This document shows, piece by piece, positions 51,479 through 60,519 of a stretch of DNA of 64,000 nt (positions are counted from its first letter, which is position 1; every line of letters begins with the position of its first letter). The notes under the pieces are model-generated. The model was not told the origin of the DNA and did not search any database. It saw nothing but the letters and a program-made list of their open reading frames with translations. Source of the DNA: JAGVSR01 sp964589785 (GTDB lineage: Bacteria; Pseudomonadota; Alphaproteobacteria; Rhizobiales; Hyphomicrobiaceae); contig CAZPUQ010000007.1 of assembly GCA_964589785.1 (NCBI GenBank), forward strand, positions 1 to 64,000, given 5' to 3'. Position numbers and translations under genes: made by a program.

Positions 51479-52447
51479 ATGAGCCTACTATCCGAAGACG
51501 TCCGCGAACCATCGAGTCCAGTGCCTGTGTTGCCAGCAAAGCGCACGATTGCCCGCCCCGCAGGGCCCCGCGTTTGGGGCGCGGCCGACATTCCCGATCT
51601 CAGCGAGCTGAGCCGCCGGTCGCCGCAGCGTGCAGGCGACGTCGCCTTTCGTTATTTCTGCGAGCCGCACCGTTCGGAACGGCGACAGGCCGGGCACACC
51701 TTCCTCGTCCAGCGGGCCCGGCGATTTCTGAAGGACGCCCACCAGCATTCGGTCGCCTCGCCGCACGGCGCCATTCCCGTCTATGTCTTCGAGCCGGAGA
51801 GCACTGAGGCGCGCGCCACCGTTCTCGTCGCGCACGGCTGGACCGCCGAGGCCTCGTTCATGACGCTCTTCGGGGAGCGGCTGCGGCACATGGGCTTTCG
51901 CGCCGTTCTCCTTGATGCGCCCGCGCACGGCAAATGCCGGCGCACCCGCGCCAGCCTCGTCGACTACACCGAGGCGGTCCTGCGCGTCGCGGACGAGTTC
52001 AAGCCCGACTTCGCGCTGGCGCATTCGATGGGCTGCTTTGCCGTTCTGCATGCCGGCGGCGGCGGGCCTCCATTCCACCGCACCTACGACTTCAAGCGGT
52101 ATGTGCTGCTCGCTCCGCCGAACCAGTTCGCGGAGATCACGCGCGACTTCGCCGACGCCCGCAAGATGACCGATGCGGCGCGCGCGATGTTCGAGCGCCA
52201 TCTGGAACGCATCGCCCACCGCAAGCTGCCGACGTTCACCGGGACCCACTTGCTGAAGGCGAGCGGAAGGCCGGCCCTGCTCCTCCACTCGCGGGACGAT
52301 CTGGAGGTGCCGATCCGCAACTCCCAGTGCATTGCGCAGGCCTGTGCTGCGGCGGAGCTCATCAGCTTCGAGAGCCTCGGCCACCGGAAAATCCTTTCCG
52401 CCCCGCCGGTTGTGCGCGCGGCGATCGGCTATTTCAGCAAGCCCTGA
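51479..52447 (+). CDS. Alpha/beta hydrolase
   Basis: 322 residues from ATG 51479 (MSLLSEDVREP). ATVLVAHGWTAEASFMTLFG provides the oxyanion loop; nucleophile elbow FALAHSMGCFAV (Ser in HSMG); LLLHSRDDLEVPI the acid; and SFESLGHRKIL the His. Broad esterase/lipase-like family with no substrate hint. Further upstream ATGs would overlap the divergent zincin gene. Confidence 0.83.
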   Translation: MSLLSEDVREPSSPVPVLPAKRTIARPAGPRVWGAADIPDLSELSRRSPQRAGDVAFRYFCEPHRSERRQAGHTFLVQRARRFLKDAHQHSVASPHGAIPVYVFEPESTEARATVLVAHGWTAEASFMTLFGERLRHMGFRAVLLDAPAHGKCRRTRASLVDYTEAVLRVADEFKPDFALAHSMGCFAVLHAGGGGPPFHRTYDFKRYVLLAPPNQFAEITRDFADARKMTDAARAMFERHLERIAHRKLPTFTGTHLLKASGRPALLLHSRDDLEVPIRNSQCIAQACAAAELISFESLGHRKILSAPPVVRAAIGYFSKP

Positions 52448-52555
52448 CGGACCCCGGAGCGGGGCTCGCGAATCCGGACGGCGAGGGCTATATCAGGGTC
52501 ACGCCCCTTGCCCGGCCCACGCTGCGGCCTCCTCCTGCGGTTCGGTGAACACCCC

Positions 52556-53521
52556 ATGTCCTCTGCCAAGCATTCCACGGTCGTCATCCTGGGCTCGGGC
52601 CCCGCCGGCTATACGGCGGCCATCTATGCGGCGCGCGCCATGCTGAAGCCCGTCATGATCCAGGGTATCCAGCCCGGCGGCCAGCTCACCATCACCACCG
52701 ACGTCGAGAACTACCCGGGCTTCGCCGACGTGATCCAGGGTCCGTGGCTGATGGAGCAGATGCGCGCGCAGGCCGAGCACGTCGGCACCGAGATCATCAT
52801 GGACCACATCGTGAAGGTCGACCTCAAGAACCGACCGTTCCGGCTCGAGGGCGATAGCGGCGACGTTTACACGGCGGACGCGCTCATCATCTGCACCGGT
52901 GCCCAGGCGCGCTGGCTCGGTATTCCGTCGGAGGAGGCGTTCCAGGGTTTCGGCGTCTCGGCCTGCGCGACGTGCGACGGGTTCTTCTACAAAGGCAAGG
53001 AGGTCGTGGTCGTCGGCGGCGGCAACACGGCCGTCGAGGAAGCGTTGTTCCTGACGAACTTCGCCAGTCGCGTGACGGTCGTGCATCGTCGCGACAGCTT
53101 CCGCGCGGAGAGGATTCTGCAGGACCGCCTCGCCAAGAACCCGAAGATCGAGGTGATCTGGGATTCCGCCGTCGAGGAGATCGTCGGCACTGCGAGCCCG
53201 AAGAAGGTCACCGGCGTGCGCTTGAGGAACGTCAAGACGGGCAAGATCACCGAGCGCAAGACCGACGGCGTGTTCATCGCCATCGGGCATTCGCCGGCGA
53301 CCGAGCTCTTCAAGGGCCAGCTCGACATGACGCCCGGGGGCTATCTCGTCACCAAGCCCGACTCGACGGCAACCGCGATCGCCGGCGTGTTTGCCGCAGG
53401 CGACGTGAAGGACGAAGTCTATCGTCAGGCCGTCACCGCCGCCGGCATGGGCTGCATGGCGGCACTCGAAGCCGAGCGGTTTCTGGCCCACGACACGGCC
53501 CGCGCCGCGGCCGCCGAATAG
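52556..53521 (+). CDS. trxB: TrxB, thioredoxin reductase
   Basis: 321 residues. FAD motif VVILGSGPAGYTAAIYAA, GGQLTITTDVENYPGF, redox pair in SACATCDGFF, NADPH motif VVVGGGNTAVEEALFL and C-terminal GVFAAGDVKDEVYRQAVTA. Reduces thioredoxin with NADPH in the cytoplasm. The start MSSAKHSTV gives the normal length. Confidence 0.95.
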   Translation: MSSAKHSTVVILGSGPAGYTAAIYAARAMLKPVMIQGIQPGGQLTITTDVENYPGFADVIQGPWLMEQMRAQAEHVGTEIIMDHIVKVDLKNRPFRLEGDSGDVYTADALIICTGAQARWLGIPSEEAFQGFGVSACATCDGFFYKGKEVVVVGGGNTAVEEALFLTNFASRVTVVHRRDSFRAERILQDRLAKNPKIEVIWDSAVEEIVGTASPKKVTGVRLRNVKTGKITERKTDGVFIAIGHSPATELFKGQLDMTPGGYLVTKPDSTATAIAGVFAAGDVKDEVYRQAVTAAGMGCMAALEAERFLAHDTARAAAAE

Positions 53522-53531
53522 CGCCGTCCCG

Positions 53532-53549
53532 CTGTCAGCGAATTATCAG
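53532..53549. promoter_or_regulatory. Direct-repeat operator before PepSY gene 1
   Basis: CTGTCAG-CGAA-TTATCAG: two seven-base units with an 11-base period, about 75 bases before the GTG at 53622. The same unit and period recur at 54371-54409. Confidence 0.55.
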
Positions 53550-53621
53550 CGCGCGTCGGCCAGTTTGCCCGTATCGACCCTGCATGCAGGCGTCGAATGG
53601 CAATGACCAACGAGGTGTTCC

Positions 53622-53888
53622 GTGAAGACGACCATTGCATTGATCGGTGCGGGAGCTTTGGCTCTCACCGTCACGTCCGCCGCTGAGGCCCGCCCGAACT
53701 CCGCTCGCGCCGGCGGATACGGCTCCGTCATCGACACGCTGCGCGCCAACGGCTTCGTGTCCTGGCGCGAGATCGAGCGTGACGACGGCAAATGGGAGGT
53801 CGAAGATGCGCGCCACCGCAGCGGCCGCGTGTACGATCTCGACATTCGCGGTGGCCGAATCGTGAAGTGGGATCGGGAGCGGGACTGA
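53622..53888 (+). CDS. Secreted PepSY-domain protein 1
   Basis: 88 residues with signal peptide (ALALTVTSAAEA) and one PepSY-like domain: VIDTLRANGFVSWREIERDD then GKWEVEDARH and VYDLDIRGGRIVKW. PepSY modules are small periplasmic domains that bind peptides or sense envelope conditions. GTG start 53622. Followed by a strong terminator. Confidence 0.82.
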   Translation: MKTTIALIGAGALALTVTSAAEARPNSARAGGYGSVIDTLRANGFVSWREIERDDGKWEVEDARHRSGRVYDLDIRGGRIVKWDRERD

Positions 53889-53907
53889 ATCGGAACTGAC
53901 GGAGAAG

Positions 53908-53938
53908 CGGCCGCCTCCGGGCGGCCGTTTTGCTTTTT
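53908..53938 (+). terminator. Rho-independent terminator of PepSY gene 1
   Basis: Stem CGGCCGCC / GGCGGCCG around a short loop, followed by TTTTGCTTTTT, 20 bases past the stop. Confidence 0.8.
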
Positions 53939-53957
53939 GAGGGCGGCCGCACAGACG

Positions 53958-53984
53958 AAAGCCCGGCTCATCGAGCCGGGCTTT
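53958..53984 (-). terminator. Terminator hairpin of PepSY gene 2 (probably bidirectional)
   Basis: AAAGCCCGGCTC-ATC-GAGCCGGGCTTT, 12-base perfect stem with A/T ends, in the convergent gap between PepSY genes 1 and 2. Confidence 0.7.
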
Positions 53985-54025
53985 GCCTTCGGGCATTCCG
54001 GCAGGCGATCCGCCGTGGCCGGGTC

Positions 54026-54307
54026 TCAGTCGTCAAAGCCGCGCAGGATCTCGCCCGTTGCCGGGTGGACATGGAACTCCATGCGCACGCCATCCTTGTC
54101 GGTCGCCTCGACCTCGTAGGCGCCATCGTCCGTCTCGATCTCGCGGACCGTATAGCCGGCCGCGGCGAGCTTGTCCTTGATCTCGCCCACCGATAGCCAC
54201 TGGGCGGCCGGCACGCCGAGGCGCGAGCGGTCATCGTCGCCGGCGAGGACCGGAGCGGAAAGGCCGATGGTCGCGAGAAAGGCCGTGGCAAGTGCAATCC
54301 GACGCAT
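54026..54307 (-). CDS. Secreted PepSY-domain protein 2
   Basis: 93 residues from ATG 54307 (AGGAG eight bases before). Signal peptide to SAPVLAGDD; PepSY body LSVGEIKDKLAAAGYTVREI, YEVEATDKDG, MEFHVHPATGEIL. Divergent from PepSY gene 3 with direct repeats between. Confidence 0.85.
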   Translation of the reverse strand: MRRIALATAFLATIGLSAPVLAGDDDRSRLGVPAAQWLSVGEIKDKLAAAGYTVREIETDDGAYEVEATDKDGVRMEFHVHPATGEILRGFDD

Positions 54308-54370
54308 TGTATGATCTCCTGTGATATCGGCTGGCACCGTCACCAGCAGGGCAACCCTGCCAGACCCGTC

Positions 54371-54409
54371 CTGACGCCCCGCTGATCCCCGCTGTCAGCG
54401 CCCTGTCAG
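54371..54409. promoter_or_regulatory. Direct-repeat operator between PepSY genes 2 and 3
   Basis: CTGTCAG-CGCC-CTGTCAG at 54392-54409, preceded by weaker units CTGATCC (54382) and CTGACGC (54371), giving starts 11, 10 and 11 bases apart. OmpR/PhoB-type regulators bind such head-to-tail repeats; the adjacent response regulator is the obvious candidate. Confidence 0.6.
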
Positions 54410-54433
54410 GCCGATGCGACCACAAATACACCC

Positions 54434-54754
54434 ATGACCCGCTCCTCGGTGATCCGCTCCCTCTGTGCCGCGCTGCTGCTGCCGGTGGCCTTTGCCGGCG
54501 GGGCGACCGCCGACGACGACATCGGCCATGACGAGGCGCGGCGGCTTGTCGAGAGCGGACGCATCCGGTCCCTGGACGCGATCCTGTCCGAGATCGGGGC
54601 AAGGGTCCCGGGCAAGCTCATCGAGACGAAGCTCGAGCGCGACGACGGGCTCATCCTCTACGACCTGAAGATCCTGCGCCCGGACGGCCGGGTGCAGGAG
54701 GTCGAGGTGAACGCCGCTACCGGGCGGATCCTCAAGATCGAAGACGACGACTGA
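54434..54754 (+). CDS. Secreted PepSY-domain protein 3
   Basis: 106 residues; signal peptide (LCAALLLPVAFAGGATA), then DEARRLVESGRIRSLDAILS and a PepSY body with YDLKILRPDGRVQEVEV and ATGRILKIEDDD. Its stop overlaps the response regulator ATG (TGATG), so it is co-translated with the two-component system. Confidence 0.86.
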   Translation: MTRSSVIRSLCAALLLPVAFAGGATADDDIGHDEARRLVESGRIRSLDAILSEIGARVPGKLIETKLERDDGLILYDLKILRPDGRVQEVEVNAATGRILKIEDDD

Positions 54755-55419
54755 TGCGGCTGCTCGTGGTCGAGGACGATCCGCGAATCCGGAGCGACGT
54801 GGGCGACGCGCTCCGCGGCGCGGGCTACGTCTGCGACTTCGCGGCCGACGGTGACGAAGCGTGGTTCAAGGGCGATACCGAGCCTTATGATCTCATCGTC
54901 CTCGATCTCGGCCTGCCGCAGCTCGACGGCCTGACCGTTCTCAAGCGCTGGCGCGCCGCCGGGCGTACGACGCCGGTCTTGATCCTCACCGCGCGGGGCT
55001 CCTGGCCCGAGCGCGTGGAAGGCATCGACGCCGGCGCCGACGACTACCTGCCGAAGCCGTTTCAGATGGCCGAGCTCATCGCGCGCGTCCGCGGCCTCAT
55101 CCGTCGCTCCGCGGGGCATGCGAGCGCCGTCATCGCAGCCGGACGCGTCAGCATCGATACGCGCCAGATGCGCGTCTCGGTCGACGGCATGCCCATTGCC
55201 CTGACGGCGCTCGAATACCGGCTGGTCTCGTTCCTCGTCCACAACAGGGGCCGCGTGGTCACGCCGGGCGAGCTGCTGGACCATCTCTATGGCGACGAGG
55301 ACGCGCGCGAGGCCAACGCGCTGGAAGCCCTCGTCATGCGAACCCGCAAGAAGCTCGGCCCCGATACGATCGAGACGCGGCGGGGATTCGGATACCTGAT
55401 CCCGGACACGCCGTCATGA
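54754..55419 (+). CDS. OmpR-family response regulator
   Basis: 221 residues. Receiver: acidic VVEDDPR, phosphoacceptor D51 in IVLDLGLPQLDG, T/A switch LILTARG, K101 in YLPKPF. C-terminal winged helix with LTALEYRLVSFLVHN and TPGELLDHLYG. Pairs with the histidine kinase four bases downstream; expected to bind the CTGTCAG repeats. Confidence 0.93.
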   Translation: MRLLVVEDDPRIRSDVGDALRGAGYVCDFAADGDEAWFKGDTEPYDLIVLDLGLPQLDGLTVLKRWRAAGRTTPVLILTARGSWPERVEGIDAGADDYLPKPFQMAELIARVRGLIRRSAGHASAVIAAGRVSIDTRQMRVSVDGMPIALTALEYRLVSFLVHNRGRVVTPGELLDHLYGDEDAREANALEALVMRTRKKLGPDTIETRRGFGYLIPDTPS

Positions 55420-56774
55420 GCGTCGGCTCGTTGCGCCTGCGCCTGCTGCTCGGAGCCATGGCTTTCGTGCTTGCGGCGATGGTGCTTGCGACGGTGGGGC
55501 TGTCGCTGCTGTTCGAGCGGCACGTGAAGACCTGGATCGACACGGAACTCAATGCGCACATCGACCAGATCATTGCCGGCATCGACCGGAATGCCGGCGG
55601 GGAAGTCACCGTCGCGACGCCGCCGGCCGATCCGCGTTTCGTCCCTCCCTTGTCGGGCCGCTACTGGCAAGCCACGTTCGAGGGCTCGGGCAAGATCGTC
55701 CGGTCGCGGTCGCTGTGGGATTTCGAGATCAGGCTCCCCGGCGCGACGGCGATCGATGCCCATGCCCATCATCACCGGGTGCCGGGCCCCGGCAACGAGA
55801 CACTGTATGTACTGGAGAAGCGCATCGAGCTGCCGGCCCGGCTCGGCCGCGAGACGGTGCGCGTGGCCGCCGGGGTGACGGAAAAGGACGTCGACGCCGC
55901 GGTCGTCGCATTCGCCACGTCGCTGGCGCCGTTTCTGCTCTTGCTCGGCGCGCTGCTGGCGGCCGCCGCCTGGATCCAGGTCTCGCTAGGATTGAGACCG
56001 CTGGCACGGTTGCGCGACCGCATCGCCACCATCCGCTCGGGCGAGACGAAGCGGCTGGGGGAGGATTTTCCCGAGGAGGTGCAGCCGCTCACCCGCGAGA
56101 TCGACACGCTGCTCGACGCCCGCGACCGCCAGATTACGACCGCGCGCGCCCGCGCCTCGGACCTGGCGCATGGGCTGAAAACGCCGCTCCAGGTCCTGGT
56201 CGGCGGCGTAACGAAGCTGAAGGCGAAAGGCGAGATCGAGATTGCCGGCGATCTGGAGGCCGCCGCGAGCGGCATGCAGCGTCACGTCGACCGCCACCTC
56301 GCCAAGGCGAGACTGCAGGCCAACAGCGGCTCTTTCGCAACCGCCGTGCTGCCGGTCGCCGAGCGCGTCGCCGGCGTGGTGCGCAAGACGCCGGCCGGAT
56401 TGCGTCTCGATTGGAGCCTTAACGGCTCGCCGACGCTGGCAGCGCTGATTCACCCCGACGATCTCGCCGAGTCGCTCGGCGGCCTGATCGAGAATGCCGC
56501 CCGCCATGCCCGCTCGCGCGTCGCCATCACGGCCCGTGCCGAGCACGACAGCGTGGCCATTCGCGTGTCCGACGACGGACCGGGCATTCCCGACGAGCAC
56601 CAGGCCGACGTGCTGGCGCGCGGGCGCCGCCTCGATTCCACGACGCCCGGTTCCGGCCTCGGACTGGCGATCGTCGCCGATATCGCCGAGGCCTGGGACG
56701 GGTCGATCGCGTTCGAGCGCGGCGATCAACTGTTCAGCGCGATCCTCAGGCTGAAGCCGGCCGGCCAGCGCTGA
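55416..56774 (+). CDS. Sensor histidine kinase of the PepSY system
   Basis: 452 residues: two membrane helices (about 10-32 and 165-190) with a periplasmic loop of 130 residues, HAMP, dimerisation helix with SDLAHGLKTPLQVL (phosphoacceptor His; GLKTP rather than ELRTP, as in PhoQ-like sensors), and ATPase boxes NAARHA (N), DDGPGIP (G1) and GSGLGLAI (G2). The signal is unknown; linked secreted PepSY proteins could be ligand or feedback partners. Confidence 0.93.
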   Translation: MSVGSLRLRLLLGAMAFVLAAMVLATVGLSLLFERHVKTWIDTELNAHIDQIIAGIDRNAGGEVTVATPPADPRFVPPLSGRYWQATFEGSGKIVRSRSLWDFEIRLPGATAIDAHAHHHRVPGPGNETLYVLEKRIELPARLGRETVRVAAGVTEKDVDAAVVAFATSLAPFLLLLGALLAAAAWIQVSLGLRPLARLRDRIATIRSGETKRLGEDFPEEVQPLTREIDTLLDARDRQITTARARASDLAHGLKTPLQVLVGGVTKLKAKGEIEIAGDLEAAASGMQRHVDRHLAKARLQANSGSFATAVLPVAERVAGVVRKTPAGLRLDWSLNGSPTLAALIHPDDLAESLGGLIENAARHARSRVAITARAEHDSVAIRVSDDGPGIPDEHQADVLARGRRLDSTTPGSGLGLAIVADIAEAWDGSIAFERGDQLFSAILRLKPAGQR

Positions 56775-56807
56775 CCGACCGCACACACCCGCGACGGAGC
56801 CGCTCCT

Positions 56808-57695
56808 CTACTTCGCGATCTTGTAGGCATAGAGGATGCCCGTCTGCATCTGCGGGACGAATGCCGTCCCCGACGCCGGATCATAGCCAAGGTCGGCTGC
56901 GCCCTGGCCGAGATCGACGAGTACGTCCGAGCGGCCCTCCGGGCCGATGCGCAGGACCTTGCCGGCCATCCAGTCGGTGGCGAGATAGCCGCCATCGCCC
57001 AAGGGCTCTAGCCCATCGAGGTTGCCGATGGACGACCCGTCGCCGTGCGAGGCGATCGACTTGTCGGCGAGCGAGACGATCTTGAGGTGTCCCGGCACCT
57101 TGGTCGCAAAGCCGTCCGTCATGACGCCCCAGGCGCCGACGAGGAGCTTGTCGCCCTCGACGAGAAGGCCGTTGGGGCTTTCCAGCATGTCGTCCTTCAG
57201 GAAGATCTCGAACGTGCCGCCGGACAGGCGCCAAATCGTGTTCGTCGCCATGTCGCTGACATAGACGTGGCCGGCGGCGTCCGCGGCGACGTCGTTCAGG
57301 AACTTGGCATCCTTGGCCGAATAGCGCTGCACGACCTTGCCCGAGGCGATGTCGATCTCGACGAGCTGGTCGATATCGGCCACGTAGAGCTTGCCGCCCA
57401 CCTTCGCGAGGCCCTTCGGCGCATCGAGGCCGGTGACCCATGCGAGCGTTTCCACCGTGCCGTCCAGCTTCACCTTGGACAGGAACCCGTTGCCGTCCTT
57501 CGCCGTCGGTTCCCCGTTCACATTGCTGACATAAACCACTCTGGCCGCTGCATCGACCAGCGCCGATTCCGGGTTCTTGAAGCCGTCCGTCTCCCAGACT
57601 TTCGCCGCCGTATGCGTCCCGGCCACGGCGGCGCCGGCCGTGACGGCCGCGGCGAGAAGTGCGGCAAGCGCGAGGCAGCGGGAACGGAACAGCAT
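56808..57695 (-). CDS. Secreted SMP-30/gluconolactonase-like beta-propeller protein
   Basis: 295 residues from ATG 57695 (GAGG eight bases before). Signal peptide ends near AAVAGTHT. Repeated propeller blades: NPESALVDAAARVVYVSNV, LYVADIDQLVEIDI, FLNDVAADAAGHVYVSD, ESPNGLLVEGDKLLVGAW. Resembles six-bladed NHL/SMP-30 proteins; catalytic metal residues are not obvious. Divergent from the LysR gene. Confidence 0.8.
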   Translation of the reverse strand: MLFRSRCLALAALLAAAVTAGAAVAGTHTAAKVWETDGFKNPESALVDAAARVVYVSNVNGEPTAKDGNGFLSKVKLDGTVETLAWVTGLDAPKGLAKVGGKLYVADIDQLVEIDIASGKVVQRYSAKDAKFLNDVAADAAGHVYVSDMATNTIWRLSGGTFEIFLKDDMLESPNGLLVEGDKLLVGAWGVMTDGFATKVPGHLKIVSLADKSIASHGDGSSIGNLDGLEPLGDGGYLATDWMAGKVLRIGPEGRSDVLVDLGQGAADLGYDPASGTAFVPQMQTGILYAYKIAK

Positions 57696-57871
57696 CTGAC
57701 GACCTCTTTGCATGAGTGCACGACGATGACGCCGGCCGGGAGCGGGCGCGATCGAGTTGACGTAGGACGTGCGGCGTCCGGACACAAGGCTGCCCCGGCA
57801 AACACCGCTACCTTGTCGGCTGGCCGCGGCACGCTAGAGTTGCGCCGCCATGAGGAAGACGGGCAAGGGTC

Positions 57872-58780
57872 ATGCCGAAGATGGACTGGGACAAGCTCAG
57901 GATATTTCACGCCTCGGCGGCGGCCGGAAGCTTCACGCACGCGGGCGAGGCGCTCAACATGAGCCAGAGCGCCGTCTCCCGGCAGGTGTCGGCGCTCGAG
58001 CGCGATCTGAAGGTTTCGCTGTTCCACCGCCACGCCCGCGGCCTCGTCCTCACCGAGCAGGGGGAATTGCTCTACCGCACCGTCGGCGAGGTGATGAGCA
58101 AGCTCCAGACGGCCGAGCTTCTGCTCGGCGATACGACGACGAAGCCGTCGGGCGATCTGCGCGTCGCAGCTCCGGTGGGCCTCGGCTCCGTATGGGTGAC
58201 GCAGCGCATGCGCGAGTTCATGGACCTCTACCCCGACATCCGCGTGGATCTGATCCTCAATGACGAGCAGATCGACATCGCCATGCGCGAGGCGGACGTG
58301 GCCATCTGGACCCGCGAGCCCGATCAGCCCGAGCTGATCCGTCGGCCCCTCTTCACGGCCAAGGTTCGCGCCATGGCCTCCGCCCAGTACGTTCGCCGCT
58401 TCGGCCTGCCCGAGACGCTCGAGGAGCTGGACGCCGGCCACCGCATCATCTCCTATTCCGGGCAACCTTCCCAGCACCTGCCGGCCATCACCTGGCTGGA
58501 GACGGTCGGCCGCGATGGCCAGGAGCCGCGGCCGGCTGCCTTCCGCGTCAATTCCGTGGTCGCGATCAAGTACGCGATCATGGCGGGCGTCGGGATCGGC
58601 ATGATCCCTGACTATATGACCGAGCGGGAGACGGATCTGGTGCACGTCCTGACCAGGATCGAGGTCTCCAAGCCGTCGCTGCCGATTCTCTTCGTCTATC
58701 CCGAAGAGCTCAAAACCTCCAAGAAAGTCCAGGTGCTACGCGATTTTCTGGTTTCCAAGGCGCGCCAGCTGCAATATTGA
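57872..58780 (+). CDS. LysR-family transcriptional regulator
   Basis: 302 residues. N-terminal HTH: DWDKLRIFHASAAAGSFTHA, SQSAVSRQVSALERDL; C-terminal periplasmic-binding-protein-like effector domain from residue 90. ATG 57881 (MDWDKL) is the alternative start. Could control the divergent propeller gene across the 176-base gap; ligand unknown. Confidence 0.9.
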   Translation: MPKMDWDKLRIFHASAAAGSFTHAGEALNMSQSAVSRQVSALERDLKVSLFHRHARGLVLTEQGELLYRTVGEVMSKLQTAELLLGDTTTKPSGDLRVAAPVGLGSVWVTQRMREFMDLYPDIRVDLILNDEQIDIAMREADVAIWTREPDQPELIRRPLFTAKVRAMASAQYVRRFGLPETLEELDAGHRIISYSGQPSQHLPAITWLETVGRDGQEPRPAAFRVNSVVAIKYAIMAGVGIGMIPDYMTERETDLVHVLTRIEVSKPSLPILFVYPEELKTSKKVQVLRDFLVSKARQLQY

Positions 58781-58900
58781 AGCAGGCATCGCCTGAAGGA
58801 GGGCGTGATCTTATCCCGTTCCCGGGAGTTCCGGTCTGTTGAGACCGGCCGGCCAAATGCCACCGCCAGCCGGCTCGCCAGTTCGGGAGAGATCGACCTG

Positions 58901-58934
58901 AAAAAGCCGGGCCTTTAGGCCCGGCTTCCTTTTT
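58901..58934 (+). terminator. Rho-independent terminator after the LysR gene
   Basis: AAGCCGGGCC-TTTA-GGCCCGGCTT stem-loop followed by CCTTTTT, preceded by AAAA; ten-base perfect stem. 120 bases past the stop. Confidence 0.88.
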
Positions 58935-59029
58935 CGGGCGGCGTCACGGCGGCCGCTCGATAACGGGCGCGATAACGGACCGGGCGCGCCGCGCGAGCGC
59001 GACTTATCGGCCCCCGCCCCCAACCTGAT

Positions 59030-59058
59030 TTGCGAACGCTTCCCGACAGCGCTATCTA
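59030..59058 (+). promoter_or_regulatory. Candidate sigma-70 promoter of leuC
   Basis: TTGCGA (59030-59035), 17-base spacer, TATCTA (59053-59058), 42 bases before the ATG. Confidence 0.5.
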
Positions 59059-59100
59059 ACCGGCCAGAACCCCTTATTTTCCGGAAGGCAGACGCGGGTC

Positions 59101-60519
59101 ATGGCCGAGAACGCTCCCAAGACGCTGTACGACAAGATCTTCGACGACCACGTCGTCGACCGGCAGCCGGACGGGACATGCCTGCTCTACATCGACCGCC
59201 ACTTGGTCCACGAGGTCACGAGCCCGCAGGCCTTCGAGGGTCTGCGCATGGCCGGGCGCAAGGTGCATTCGCCGGAGAAGACGCTGGCCGTCGTGGACCA
59301 CAACGTGCCCACGAGCGACCGCTCGCACGGCATCGACGACGCCGAGAGCCGGACGCAGGTCGAGACGCTGGCCCAGAATGCCCGGGACTTCGGCATCGAA
59401 TACTTCAACGAGCTCGATAAGCGTCAGGGCATTGTGCATGTGGTCGGCCCCGAGCAGGGCTTCACGCTGCCCGGCACGACGATCGTGTGCGGCGACAGCC
59501 ATACCTCCACGCACGGCGCCTTTGGCGCGCTCGCGCACGGCATCGGCACCTCGGAAGTCGAGCACGTGCTCGCCACCCAGACGCTGATCCAGAAGAAGGC
59601 CAAGAACATGCTCGTCCAGGTGGACGGCGTGGCCCCGCACGGCGTCGGCGCCAAGGACATCATCCTCGCGATCATCGGCGAGATCGGGACGGCCGGCGGC
59701 ACGGGCTCGGTCATCGAATATGCAGGTGAGGCGATCCGCGCGCTCTCGATGGAGGGCCGCATGACGGTCTGCAACATGTCGATCGAGGGTGGCGCGCGCG
59801 CCGGCATGATTGCGCCGGACGACAAGACCTACGCCTTCATCAAAGGCCGCCCCAAGGCGCCGAAAGGGGCTGCCTGGGACATGGCGATGAAATACTGGGA
59901 CACGCTGAAGTCCGACGAGGGCGCGCATTTCGACCGCATCGTGAAGCTCGACGCGGCGAAGCTGCCCCCCATCGTCTCGTGGGGCACCTCGCCGGAGGAC
60001 GTCGTCGCCATCACCGGCACCGTTCCCGATCCGGCGAAGGTGGACAACGAGAACAAGCGCGCCTCGATGGTGCGCGCGCTCGACTACATGGGCCTGGCGC
60101 CGGGTACGAAGATGACCGAGATCCCGCTCGATGTCGTGTGGATCGGGTCGTGCACGAACGGGCGCATCGAGGATCTGCGCGCGGTCGCCAAGATCGTCGA
60201 GGGCAAGAAGATCTCGTCGCGCCTTGCCTATGCGATGATCGTGCCGGGCTCCGGCCTCGTTAAGCGCCAGGCCGAGGCCGAAGGGCTCGACCGGATCTTC
60301 AAGGCCGCCGGCTTCGAATGGCGCGAGCCCGGCTGCTCCATGTGCCTCGGCATGAACCCGGACCAGTTGAAGCCCGGCCAGCGGTGCGCATCGACGTCGA
60401 ACCGCAATTTCGAGGGCCGCCAGGGCTACAAGGGCCGCACGCACCTCGTCTCGCCCATCATGGCTGCGGCTGCCGCCATCGAAGGCCACTTCGTCGACGT
60501 GCGGACGTACGCGGACTGA
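59101..60519 (+). CDS. leuC: LeuC, 3-isopropylmalate dehydratase large subunit
   Basis: 472 residues, aconitase family. TLYDKIFDDHVVDRQPDGTC start, VCGDSHTSTHGAFGALAHG, cluster cysteines in GSCTNGRIEDLR and PGCSMCLGMNPDQL, and TSNRNFEGRQG. Holds the [4Fe-4S] cluster and works with LeuD. Single gene with own promoter. Confidence 0.96.
   Translation: MAENAPKTLYDKIFDDHVVDRQPDGTCLLYIDRHLVHEVTSPQAFEGLRMAGRKVHSPEKTLAVVDHNVPTSDRSHGIDDAESRTQVETLAQNARDFGIEYFNELDKRQGIVHVVGPEQGFTLPGTTIVCGDSHTSTHGAFGALAHGIGTSEVEHVLATQTLIQKKAKNMLVQVDGVAPHGVGAKDIILAIIGEIGTAGGTGSVIEYAGEAIRALSMEGRMTVCNMSIEGGARAGMIAPDDKTYAFIKGRPKAPKGAAWDMAMKYWDTLKSDEGAHFDRIVKLDAAKLPPIVSWGTSPEDVVAITGTVPDPAKVDNENKRASMVRALDYMGLAPGTKMTEIPLDVVWIGSCTNGRIEDLRAVAKIVEGKKISSRLAYAMIVPGSGLVKRQAEAEGLDRIFKAAGFEWREPGCSMCLGMNPDQLKPGQRCASTSNRNFEGRQGYKGRTHLVSPIMAAAAAIEGHFVDVRTYAD

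Larger units (their letters stand above)
58781..59100. other. 320-base gap between LysR gene and leuC
   Basis: No gene. It contains the terminator at 58901-58934, a short direct repeat CGATAACGG near 58960-58980, and the leuC promoter candidate. Confidence 0.7.

Noticed and set aside
54392..54409. Reading the CTGTCAG repeats as a PhoB box
   Set aside because: The 11-base spacing fits any OmpR/PhoB-type regulator, the seventh base is G rather than T in both units, and a response regulator gene is directly linked.
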